From: Bacteroidetes bacterium HGW-Bacteroidetes-1
GTDB taxonomy: Bacteria > Bacteroidota > Bacteroidia > Bacteroidales > F082
Direction: 5' to 3'
DNA length: 64,000 nucleotides
Assembly: GCA_002842755.1 (NCBI GenBank)
Contig: PHDU01000010.1
Coordinates: forward strand, 41,735-105,734
Shown here: positions 46,404 to 55,433 of the stretch, piece after piece
Position numbering within the stretch: the stretch's first letter is position 1
Layout: every line of letters begins with the position of its first letter
Notes under the pieces: model-generated
Databases searched by the model: none
Seen by the model: only the letters and a program-made list of their open reading frames with translations
What the model was told of the DNA's origin: nothing
Program-made: the position numbers and the translations under genes

Positions 46404-47348
46404 TTAAACAATTGTAACACGGGTTCCTGCACCATCTACACCCAACATGGTAGATTCAGTTATAATAGCATCTTTGCCACTCCGCTCAACAAAGTTTATA
46501 GCAGCTCTCACTTTTGGAGCCATGCTTCCTTCGCCAAATTGATCTTCATCAAGGTATTTTTTGGCATCAGCGATGGTGATTTTATCTAAGGATTTTTCTT
46601 GTGGTGTATTAAAATTGATGCAGACTTTTGGAACGTCAGTAAGAATAAAAAACTTATCGGCACGTATTTGCGAAGCAAGCAACGAACTTGCCAAATCTTT
46701 ATCGATCACTGCATCTATACCCTGCAATTTATTTGATTCCACATAAAAACATGGGATGCCACCGCCACCAACAGCAATTACAATATGTCCTTCGCGGGCA
46801 ATTTTTTCAATGGTCTGCCGATTAAATATGACCAATGGCGTTGGAGATGCAACAACTTTTCTCCATCCGCGTCCGCGTGCGTCTTCTTTAAAAGTAGCTT
46901 TGGTTTCAATTGAAATAGAATCTGCCTCTTCTTTTGTGTAGAAAGGGCCTATCGGTTTTGTAGGGTTTTGAAAAGCCGGATCGTCTTTATTGACCAAAAC
47001 CTGTGTGATAATCGATATAATATCACGATCCATATCCTTTGCCATCAATACATTACGCAATTGCTGCTCAATAACATATCCTATAAAACCCTGTGAATAA
47101 GCAACACTAATATCGAGTGGCATATCCGGTAATCCATACAATTTGTGACCTGCCGTGTTGGCCAATAAAATATTACCCACTTGAGGTCCATTGCCATGTG
47201 TGACAACAATATTGAAATTACGGTCTATTAAGTTTATCAGACTTGTACAGGCATTATAGGCATTGGATTCCTGCTCATCAATGGTTCCTTTTTCGTTTCC
47301 TCTCAAAAGGGCATTGCCTCCAAAGGCAACTACAGCTAGTTTTTTCAT
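46404..47348 (-). CDS. arcC: carbamate kinase
   Basis: A 314-residue carbamate kinase of the amino acid kinase family. It makes ATP and carbamate from carbamoyl phosphate and ADP in fermentative arginine, citrulline or purine breakdown. Motifs are VVAFGGNALL, VTHGNGPQVGNILL, VVASPTPL and VIAVGGGGIPCF. No arcA, arcB or transporter lies beside it, so its carbamoyl phosphate source is not shown here. A TAATTTTG promoter element and an inverted repeat lie upstream. Confidence 0.95.
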   Translation of the reverse strand: MKKLAVVAFGGNALLRGNEKGTIDEQESNAYNACTSLINLIDRNFNIVVTHGNGPQVGNILLANTAGHKLYGLPDMPLDISVAYSQGFIGYVIEQQLRNVLMAKDMDRDIISIITQVLVNKDDPAFQNPTKPIGPFYTKEEADSISIETKATFKEDARGRGWRKVVASPTPLVIFNRQTIEKIAREGHIVIAVGGGGIPCFYVESNKLQGIDAVIDKDLASSLLASQIRADKFFILTDVPKVCINFNTPQEKSLDKITIADAKKYLDEDQFGEGSMAPKVRAAINFVERSGKDAIITESTMLGVDGAGTRVTIV

Positions 47349-47396
47349 TGATAGTTTTCTTTCTATTTCGTTTTATGATTCAGTTTTAAAAGAGAG

Positions 47397-47404
47397 CAAA
47401 ATTA
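47397..47404 (-). promoter_or_regulatory. arcC -7 promoter element
   Basis: Minus-strand TAATTTTG, a TAnnTTTG match, 48 bases before the arcC ATG. Confidence 0.45.
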
Positions 47405-47432
47405 AACAAATAATCAATTCCATTTCGGCGGG

Positions 47433-47450
47433 TTGTGATTTTTTTCACAG
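47433..47450. promoter_or_regulatory. Rex/CRP-like operator upstream of arcC
   Basis: TTGTGATTTTTTTCACAG contains a perfect TGTGA-N6-TCACA and matches 12 of 14 fixed positions of the Rex consensus TTGTGAA-N4-TTCACAA. It lies 28 bases upstream of the arcC -7 element. Rex is encoded next door, so Rex control is attractive; a CRP/FNR-family protein is the alternative. The rest of the gap, 47451-47707, shows nothing I can support. Confidence 0.5.
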
Positions 47451-47707
47451 TATTTCAACAGCTTATGTGATTTAGTAATAACTAAATATTATAGTGCAGC
47501 ACTTTACCCAAAGCAAATTCAGGGAATTTTATATCCTGTTTCAATCGGAAAACCTTGTTAAACGCATCAGTGCGTCACAAAGAACAATAAACTTCTGTCA
47601 GTGATTTTACAATATTTGAACTAAGAAATTAATTGATTTATAAATTGGCAGTCCAAAAAAATATTGACTTAATAACCAGAACATGCAATAAGAAGTAGAT
47701 GCCCTAT

Positions 47708-48771
47708 TTATTCACTCTGATTGTTTAACTGGTCCAGCAAATTGTATTTGGCTTGTCGTGTTTTCCATCGATCTCTGGCATACACCTGCATATCAGGTAT
47801 TGTATCTTTTTCATCCACTATTTCGAGGCCCAATAAAGTTTCAATAACATCCTCCATTGTTACAATTCCATCCAGTCCGCCATATTCATCTACAATCAAG
47901 GCGATATGTTCCTTTTTTACCAATAACTTCTCCCATAACGCAAAGAGCACCATTGAATTTGGAACAATTTCGATGTTTCGTTTGATATCTTTAAGTCGTA
48001 ACTCATGCTGGTCCTCAGCAAGTTTTTCAAAAACTTCCTGTCTGAATACATATCCAGTGATATTTTCTTCTTTTTCTGAATAAACAGGAATACGCGAAAA
48101 CTTGAGATAATCTTTATTTTTCAGAAAGTCTGCGAGAGGCAAACTCTCATCAGCAACTGCCACAACAACTCGGGCATCATTATTTCTGTCACTTTTACGT
48201 TCTTTAACCTCAGCAAATTTTGAATGATCCGATGCTCTTTTTCTGAAAAAACACCCTCATCCGCCCCAATATTTGTCATCGCTGCAATTTCCTCCCTGCT
48301 TGTTGTAAACTCTTGTTTGCTTTTCGAAATCATTTTGGTTATAACGGCAGAAATAACAACCAGTGGATAGGTAATGATTATCATCCCTTTTATAACAGAG
48401 GCTGAAATTTTTGTCAGATTTCTCCAATATCTGGCGCCAATGGTCTTTGGAATTATTTCGGTAAACACCAAAATCAAAATCGTTAAAATTGCTGATACAA
48501 TCCCGAATGATGCCTCACCAAAAACCTTAACCGCCTGTGCCCCTACTCCTGCTGCGCCAACCGTATGAGCTACCGTATTGAGCGATAGAATTGCCGATAA
48601 TGGCTTATCTATTTTGTTCTTTAAATCCAAAAATGTTTTAGCCCAAAGATGTCCCTTTTCATATTTAACAATCAGAAAAGATTGGGGCGTTGAAAGCAGA
48701 ACAGCTTCCATTATGGAACAGAGAAATGAAATAAATAAAGCGAGAAATAAATAAGCGAACAGTAATAACAT
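47708..48771 (-). pseudogene. CNNM/CorC-type transporter-like protein (DUF21 + CBS pair) with a one-base frameshift
   Basis: Two overlapping frames make one gene. The first (48771 to about 48174) encodes a DUF21 membrane domain with about four helices (start MLLLFAYLFLALFISFLCSI, family motif FTEIIPKTIGARYW) and runs to VKVTEIMMP. The second continues from about 48171 to 47708 with VVVAVADESLPLADF, SRIPVYSE and a CBS pair (IALIVDEYGGLDGIVTMEDVIETLLG). Restoring one C in the CCC run at 48172-48174 (GGG on the plus strand) gives the expected junction IMMPRVVVAV. The full protein would have about 354 residues and lacks the CorC_HlyC tail. CNNM proteins are linked to Mg2+ export. A sequencing or assembly error cannot be excluded. 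Confidence 0.82.
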
Positions 48772-48899
48772 ATTTTTTCTTTAAAAGTTTAATTATGTTT
48801 ACGTTAGACTGACCTAAATTGATAATCAGGAGTTTTCAAATGTCTGTATCCGTTTCATTTGCGAATTTACAATATTCTTTCGATTTAAAGCGCGTATTA

Positions 48900-48916
48900 T
48901 TTGAAACGCATTATCA
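48900..48916. repeat. dispersed short repeat, copy A
   Basis: TTTGAAACGCATTATCA is identical to 63174-63190. In both places a CAATTCAAT followed by an A-rich run comes shortly after. It lies between a terminator and the start of the DUF21 gene. Confidence 0.5.
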
Positions 48917-48999
48917 AAGGGATACAATTCAATGAATAAAAAAAATTTGATGGAGTTAGAATAATTGTTTTTCTCGTTGAAAATTTTTAAATCCCTGAC

Positions 49000-49030
49000 A
49001 AAAAAGAGGCTGCCTTTTTGAGACAGCCTC
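49000..49030 (-). terminator. intrinsic terminator of the 2043-residue protein gene
   Basis: GAGGCTG (49006-49012) pairs with CAGCCTC (49024-49030). On the minus strand the stem is followed by TTTTTT, 34 bases after the stop codon. Confidence 0.88.
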
Positions 49031-49063
49031 CGATTGTATAAAAAAAACAATAAACCAAGGACC

Positions 49064-52000
49064 TTATTTGATTAATAAAAATGCTCCTAATCCCAGATGT
49101 TTTCTATAATTGCTTTCTAATTCAATTTTGTAGAAATAAGCTCCATTTGATCTAAATCCCTGATTGCTGATCCATAAACTATGGGCTCCTGCCATTTCAT
49201 CTGCTTCATGGAGTAGCATGATTTCCTGACCATAATAATTATATATTGTGATCTTTACTTTTCCTGCTTCAGGTAATACATATTTTAATTGAGCATTTTC
49301 ATTAAATGGGTTAGGATAAACAGCGTGATTTATCATTGATCCGGTATTCTCATTAAGCATTGTAATTCCTGATTCAATAAAGTAAGTTGATAAACTCAAA
49401 TCGCTAATACTGTTTGTACTTCTATCAGCAAACTCACTCGAGGGAAGTATTTCAAACAATTGTTTATTTGGTCCTATGTCAGACAAAACTTTAATTTTTA
49501 ATAGAAGTAGTTCATCTTCGGGATTAAACTGTCTGCCATTGATATCCATCCAGGCAATCTTAATTATGCCAAGCTCATGGTTGATAGTGAAGATTTCAAA
49601 GCCACTTAAATCAAGAACCTCTATTAAGCTGTTATCATATTTGATATCGAGCGTTATAGCCCCAACTTCTGTTTGGTTTATAATTTTAAATGGCACCCAT
49701 AATTCTTCTCCCAGAGAAGAGTTAATTATACCCTCATGGTCTAATACTATGTCTGATTTAGATGGATTGTTAAATGAGTAGGAAACATTTAAATCACCTG
49801 TTGCTACCAGATAGGCATTGAAAACATTCAGACCTTGATTTATTGTTGGCAGCTCAGCCTCATAATAAATATCTGATGTCAGGCTGTTTCCGGTATATGA
49901 ACCATTCACCGAGAACTGGATATCAGGCGCAATTGGGTAAGATACCTCATTTAATGAGTTAGTATATTTACCTGCAAATTGAAAATTGTGCCTTCCTCCC
50001 GGGAAAGGTGATGTATTTGGATAATTCACCAATCGATACAGCAACATCAAAGCATCAAGAGAAGTTATTGAATTTGTGTTATTTGCATCAGCCACATTGC
50101 TGAAGAGAGGAGTATAATCTAATTTTTGGTTTGGAGAAACAATCCAGGGGTAGTTTTCCAGAACCGACCCTTGAATTACCATATAATTTACAATTAATGC
50201 ATCCAAGGCTGTAACTCCGCCCCAATTATTCCAACTCCAGGAGTTTTGTAGGCCAACTATCGCAGACTCCTCCCATATCCTTATCGTGTAAGTTGATCCT
50301 TCTTCTGCCCTGAATTCATAAGACGACTCGAGTTCATTTTGTGGATTAAATTTGATAAGTTGTTTTACTCCAACTGCTTCTCCATTTTCGAACAACTGAG
50401 CAAAGAAAATACTGTTTTCGTTTGGTGACGGGATAAGTGATTCAAGTTCATTAAAATACTTTAATTGTCCAATAAGTCTTGTTTCCCATCTGAAATTGGC
50501 ATAAAGCATTGTTGAACATTCGTTGACAAAATATACAATGGTAGAATTATTCGAAATAATATTACCATTCTGATCTGACCAATGAGTAAATACCCAACCT
50601 GCATTTGGAGTTGCATTCAACAAAACTGGATAGCCTAATCCTATGTTTCCCTGGAATGTTGCACTTCCCGCTTCCTCAGGCTCAATTGTTATGGTAAACT
50701 CCGGACTAATAACAGAGATATTTAATAAGTTGGAATAGGCGCTATTTCCCGTTAAACAATTTTGATCTGAGATTAAAACTGCTTGTACTTCATCCCCATC
50801 ATTAGGGACATAAGTGAATGTCGGATTATTTGCTCCAACATTGATGTTGTTTACATACCAGTAATAAAGTGGATTATCTCCACCGTTAACAGGCGTTGCA
50901 TCAAAGGTAACATTTGTCCCCAGACAAATGTTATTATGGTTAGCAACAATCGTTACTTCAGGGGTTAACTTCGGATTCACTACCATCTCAATAATATTTG
51001 ACTGTGCAGGATTGTTAGCCGCACAGGTCACCGAAGAAGTTAATTGAACATGAACATTATCTTCATTTTGAGGCTGATATGTGAATACCGGTCCGGTTCC
51101 AGATTGTGAAACACCATTAATGTACCAAGTATAAGTTGGCGTTAATCCACCATTGGTTTGTGTAGCTGTGTAAGTAACATTTGTGCCTTCACAAATATTA
51201 TTTAAGCTGGAAGATATAGCAACATCAACAGGCAGAAGTGTCTGGACTGCCATATCGATTTGATTCGAATTCACTGTTGTCCCTGCTGCTCCTCCATCAT
51301 TTACAAGAATTGTTAATGATATGATATCATTATTTGATGGTGTATAAGTAAATGTCGCCAAGTTGCCAGACTGAATTGTTCCATTTACCTTCCATTGGTA
51401 ATCAGGATTGGTTCCTGCGTTAAAAACTGTAGCAGTAAATAAAACTTCAGTGCCGGCACAAACATTGTTGTCACTTGCTTCAATGTTTACTATTGCTGCT
51501 GAAGGTGGTTGAACGTATAGGATAATCGTGTTTGAGATAGCAAGATTACTGGCAACACAAGCTTCACTTGAAGTTAACATACAAGATACTGCATCATTAT
51601 TAGCAGGAGTGTAAGTTAAAGTATTGGTGTTGGAGCCAATGTTGTTCCCATTTACTTTCCATTGGAAAACCGGGCTGTTTCCTCCATTTATTGGATTGGC
51701 GGTTAAGGTAACCGGACTTCCCTCAGTAACATTTGTTTGACTTGCACTTATGCTTACTCCAACAGTTAAAATGGGGTTAACAACCATTGCAATAGGTTGA
51801 GAAGTTATAGTAGTTCCGTTTGTTGTGCAATAATTATTGGTAACCATAAAAAGTGTGACCAGATCGCCATTCGCTGGGATATAGGAAAATTCTGTACCAT
51901 AAACACCGGTAAATATATCATTTACATTCCATAAGAAAGCAGAACTTGTTCCTGCATTTTCAGGATAGGCAACGAAATTTACTTCTGTTCCTGCACAAAC

Positions 52001-55000
52001 ATTGTTTTGATCTGCGACAATTTCAACACTTATAGCGACGGGCAGTTGTTCGATTACTTGCACACTTCCTTCCATCATAAAATAGCTGGCTCCGGTTACT
52101 GCGCCAATTGTATAAATACCTGATGTAACATTATTCCAAATTAATGGAAGCCCTGTACCGTTGATAGGTGTACCATAGGCAACATTGTTTCTGAAAAGCT
52201 GATATTGCAGCATGCCTTGTGAACCGTCCAATCCCACTGATATGCCTGAAGGTACTGTACCAACACAATATCCTCCTCCTCCTGTAACATTATATACGAT
52301 TGGTGCTGAAGAGCCTATAACGAATTGTATGGCTTTAGCCTGCTGATTTGTTTGTGCAGTTATCAGTCCCTGAAATACACCGGTAGTATTTGGTAATGTG
52401 GCAGGCGTGATAAGTGTGCCATTTACTGCAACCGAACCTCCGGGGGGTATATTTGCAATGGTCGAAGGTGAAAAAGAGAAATTACCACCAGGAATAAAAT
52501 TGCCATTTTCATCGCTCAATCCTGATGAGAATAGATCAATATTCGACAAAGGTGTTTCGCCACCAATTTCCTTTACCTCAAATTCAAAATTATATACAGT
52601 ATTGTAGTTGAATACGTTGAATTCCAATGTAGTGGGTGCTACAGCCATGATTGGCATCACACTTGGCGGATCTGTAATAATAACATTCAGCCCTCCGATG
52701 GCATTAACAAATGCAGATGCTCCCATGGCTGAAGTTGGATTAATATCAAAATCAAATTCTTCAGTATCTGCAATATTATCTTCTAAATAAGCGTTGAAAG
52801 CCAGATTAACAGTTTCAATACTACCGCAATTGTTAATTATCAGGGTACTGAAACTTGTTGCACTCTCCAAGTAAACCATGAGTTCAAATACTTCATCTCC
52901 GGTTGATATCCATTCTGAATTGGGAATATCAGTGTACCATTCATTGTTGAGCATGCCTGCAGTATTGCCAAATTCATCGCTTACTGAAAATTCAAGGCAG
53001 CCACTTTTTGCACCACCGGCATTTGTTAATATAATACTTATTTTACTGCCAACAGGCACAGTACCAACTTGTAATGATAGTATTGCTTGTGCAGTTTCAA
53101 TTGCTGCTCCTTGCCCTCCCCATTCATCCCAATAATAATTACCATTTGCATCTGTTTTTTTCTGGCTATCAATTTTGTTGTACATATGATCATACCAGTT
53201 ACCACCCGCAAAGTTTGTTTTGCCACCTAAAGCTAAAGCTTTAGCAAGTTCATATATGTAATAGTAGTATCCAGCTCCACTATAAACATGGTTAGTTATG
53301 CTAGCAGGTGCAAACAATTCTGAAAGACTATACTGTTCCAAATAACTATACATTTGACTTGACAAGGCATCTGCACCAACAACACCATTTTGCTGAGCCA
53401 ATTTCAAACCCCAAACGCCTGCACAAGTATTGCCTCTTGTCCAGGTACTTGGATCTGTGTACCCAATCCATGATCTGCCTCCTGAAGAAGCTTTATGGGC
53501 ATTGATGTAACCATAAATCTTGTTCCATATATCTTTGTCTGTATATTTCTTTGAATTCAATGCCAAATAAACCCACTGATTGACAGACATATCGCCATTG
53601 TCCTGCGAAGTGTAGCCACGGTTATAGCGCCAACTCACTCTTGTCCAGGCTGTATTGACATCCTGTGTGTAATAATTTACTGCCAAATTAATGGCAGTCT
53701 CTACTTCCGAAAGCAATGGCTCAACTAATGAGCCTGACTTGACAGCAGCATCCAAAGCGACGATTGCCATTGCGGATCCGTATCCAATTTCTGTATTATT
53801 GAATGCGCCAAGATGATAGCCAGATGTTATTTGTCGCGATAAAATATACGTGATGGCATTGGTCACGTTTGTGCCGTAAAGAGGATCATCTGCACCATGT
53901 CCGTTGGCCAGAAATGCTTGTAAACAGAGGGCTGTAATACCAGGATTACTAGACCAATGACCGGCAATTTTTTCATCGCCCTGCTCAGGAATTTGATAAG
54001 GATCAATGCTGGGCCCCATTTGTTGATCTGTTCCTTTTGCTGTGCTTTGGATTGAGGCAAGATAGGCAAGACCTTTATCAATTAGCGCGTTCATTTTAAT
54101 TATTCCTATAGAATATCCTATTGAACTATAAAACCCTAACCATCCTTGCTTGTACATTGAAAACCTAAATATTCCAACTTCATCATTAGGTTTAGTTTGA
54201 AAAATAAACGTATGAGTTTCGCCGGCTAATAAATCAACTTTCTCCGATCCAATATTTGCTATAATTGAATTATCAGGCTCCCACTCCCACTTTGGTTTAT
54301 TTTTCCCCGTTGAGTTCCAAATCCCTACATAATACTTTCCATCAGATGGTGCTACTACAGTTACATAAACATTGCTCCAATTGTTTAGAGTAATAGGATC
54401 ATGTATTATTTCAATTATTTTAGGACTATACCTTATCTCCATCCCAGTCTTATCTTCTGCTGAGAGTTCAATTCTTTGACCCATTAAACTTTGGTATTGC
54501 TCATAGCCTACTTTTGCTGATATTGTAATTTCTCCATCCCCAAAAGCAGTTGAAGAATAATGCATTACTGAACCAAAATCATAATTAGTAAAATTATCTG
54601 ACTTACTGACAATCTCGAAATTATGTCTATTACTTTGAGGAATATTATCCCAATGAATATCTACATAATCATCTCTGTCCGACCTGCTATGCTCATGAAT
54701 TGCGCCAAGTGCATGAGCAATTTCGTGCGCAATTATAAACTCATAATTCCAATTAAAAATGTTAATAATTTGCTTGCCGCCTACCATACCCACAAACGAA
54801 TTGTTTACATCGCTGCTACAAACCTCAATATAGTTTTCATGTGTTGTCCTATTAACAAAAATAACAGGTGCAGAAGTTTCCCAATTTGCTGCTGCCTGAA
54901 GAAATTTTTGTTTATTTATTTCTGAAACATTTTGATTAAACGTAATTGGAATGATACCATCTGGCCATAAATCACCATCAAAAGATGCTTTTTCAATAAG

Positions 55001-55195
55001 CTTGTATTTAGAGAAAACCATATCGTCAATGAATACAACTGTATCACTCGGTTCAGAATCTGTGATTAGCTTATTGATTAATGATTTGATCTTTTCATCT
55101 ATCTCACTTTCATTATTAATTGTTTGAGAATAAGAAAAATTTGATAATAGGATGAAGAAAATACAAATAATTTGTAAATAATTAATCTTTTTCAT
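49064..55195 (-). CDS. giant T9SS protein: astacin protease, alpha/alpha toroid, PKD-like repeats, dockerin-like segment
   Basis: 2043 residues. The signal peptide ends at SYSQ (about residue 24). Residues about 70-255 form an astacin (M12A) metalloprotease with zinc motif HEIAHALGAIHEH and Met-turn SVMHYSS. Residues about 368-712 are an alpha/alpha toroid of prenyltransferase/squalene-oxidase-like repeats (GHWSSNPGITALCLQAFL, AAIETAQAILSLQ). Beta domains follow, then five PKD-like repeats (about 1050-1495), an InlB-repeat-like stretch (GWVFTHWSDQNGN), a dockerin-like pair (WGGVTALDALIVNYM, NSITSLDALMLLYRL) and a cohesin-fold-like region. A T9SS type A domain (VYPNPFNENAQLKYVL to the end) closes it. 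It would be a secreted or surface protease that binds a ligand through its toroid. The substrate is unknown. It follows the TonB-receptor operon after 238 bases. Confidence 0.85.
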   Translation of the reverse strand: MKKINYLQIICIFFILLSNFSYSQTINNESEIDEKIKSLINKLITDSEPSDTVVFIDDMVFSKYKLIEKASFDGDLWPDGIIPITFNQNVSEINKQKFLQAAANWETSAPVIFVNRTTHENYIEVCSSDVNNSFVGMVGGKQIINIFNWNYEFIIAHEIAHALGAIHEHSRSDRDDYVDIHWDNIPQSNRHNFEIVSKSDNFTNYDFGSVMHYSSTAFGDGEITISAKVGYEQYQSLMGQRIELSAEDKTGMEIRYSPKIIEIIHDPITLNNWSNVYVTVVAPSDGKYYVGIWNSTGKNKPKWEWEPDNSIIANIGSEKVDLLAGETHTFIFQTKPNDEVGIFRFSMYKQGWLGFYSSIGYSIGIIKMNALIDKGLAYLASIQSTAKGTDQQMGPSIDPYQIPEQGDEKIAGHWSSNPGITALCLQAFLANGHGADDPLYGTNVTNAITYILSRQITSGYHLGAFNNTEIGYGSAMAIVALDAAVKSGSLVEPLLSEVETAINLAVNYYTQDVNTAWTRVSWRYNRGYTSQDNGDMSVNQWVYLALNSKKYTDKDIWNKIYGYINAHKASSGGRSWIGYTDPSTWTRGNTCAGVWGLKLAQQNGVVGADALSSQMYSYLEQYSLSELFAPASITNHVYSGAGYYYYIYELAKALALGGKTNFAGGNWYDHMYNKIDSQKKTDANGNYYWDEWGGQGAAIETAQAILSLQVGTVPVGSKISIILTNAGGAKSGCLEFSVSDEFGNTAGMLNNEWYTDIPNSEWISTGDEVFELMVYLESATSFSTLIINNCGSIETVNLAFNAYLEDNIADTEEFDFDINPTSAMGASAFVNAIGGLNVIITDPPSVMPIMAVAPTTLEFNVFNYNTVYNFEFEVKEIGGETPLSNIDLFSSGLSDENGNFIPGGNFSFSPSTIANIPPGGSVAVNGTLITPATLPNTTGVFQGLITAQTNQQAKAIQFVIGSSAPIVYNVTGGGGYCVGTVPSGISVGLDGSQGMLQYQLFRNNVAYGTPINGTGLPLIWNNVTSGIYTIGAVTGASYFMMEGSVQVIEQLPVAISVEIVADQNNVCAGTEVNFVAYPENAGTSSAFLWNVNDIFTGVYGTEFSYIPANGDLVTLFMVTNNYCTTNGTTITSQPIAMVVNPILTVGVSISASQTNVTEGSPVTLTANPINGGNSPVFQWKVNGNNIGSNTNTLTYTPANNDAVSCMLTSSEACVASNLAISNTIILYVQPPSAAIVNIEASDNNVCAGTEVLFTATVFNAGTNPDYQWKVNGTIQSGNLATFTYTPSNNDIISLTILVNDGGAAGTTVNSNQIDMAVQTLLPVDVAISSSLNNICEGTNVTYTATQTNGGLTPTYTWYINGVSQSGTGPVFTYQPQNEDNVHVQLTSSVTCAANNPAQSNIIEMVVNPKLTPEVTIVANHNNICLGTNVTFDATPVNGGDNPLYYWYVNNINVGANNPTFTYVPNDGDEVQAVLISDQNCLTGNSAYSNLLNISVISPEFTITIEPEEAGSATFQGNIGLGYPVLLNATPNAGWVFTHWSDQNGNIISNNSTIVYFVNECSTMLYANFRWETRLIGQLKYFNELESLIPSPNENSIFFAQLFENGEAVGVKQLIKFNPQNELESSYEFRAEEGSTYTIRIWEESAIVGLQNSWSWNNWGGVTALDALIVNYMVIQGSVLENYPWIVSPNQKLDYTPLFSNVADANNTNSITSLDALMLLYRLVNYPNTSPFPGGRHNFQFAGKYTNSLNEVSYPIAPDIQFSVNGSYTGNSLTSDIYYEAELPTINQGLNVFNAYLVATGDLNVSYSFNNPSKSDIVLDHEGIINSSLGEELWVPFKIINQTEVGAITLDIKYDNSLIEVLDLSGFEIFTINHELGIIKIAWMDINGRQFNPEDELLLLKIKVLSDIGPNKQLFEILPSSEFADRSTNSISDLSLSTYFIESGITMLNENTGSMINHAVYPNPFNENAQLKYVLPEAGKVKITIYNYYGQEIMLLHEADEMAGAHSLWISNQGFRSNGAYFYKIELESNYRKHLGLGAFLLIK
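50715..52050 (-). repeat. five tandem PKD/Ig-like domain repeats (coding)
   Basis: Each unit has about 90-95 residues and follows the pattern NNVCAGTEVxFxAxPxNxG, then YxWxVNG, then FTYxPxNxD, ending in a variable strand. Units begin near ADQNNVCAG, ASQTNVTEG, ASDNNVCAG, SSLNNICEG and ANHNNICLG. They probably act as a stalk between the toroid and the sorting domain. Confidence 0.75.
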
Positions 55196-55433
55196 AATTG
55201 GTTTGTATTAATTGGTTTTTATGTCAATAAATGGAATAACTTAAGGATCAAAATTTTCAACTTTTAAAAATAAGCCTTTTAAACATTAAATTATCCAAGT
55301 GTGCATCTTATTGTAGGAATTGTAGTCATTCTGTTAGGAGATGGTAGAATTCCATTAGTAGATGTTTCTGGATTTTTAATTATATTGTATCTACAAGTTA
55401 AATTCTAATGCAATATGTTATTGGCTGAATGAG

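Noticed and set aside
48826..49050. 74-codon minus-strand open frame upstream of the DUF21 gene
   Set aside because: It reads through the strong terminator hairpin at 49000-49030 and matches no family; only a short part resembles the repeat copy.
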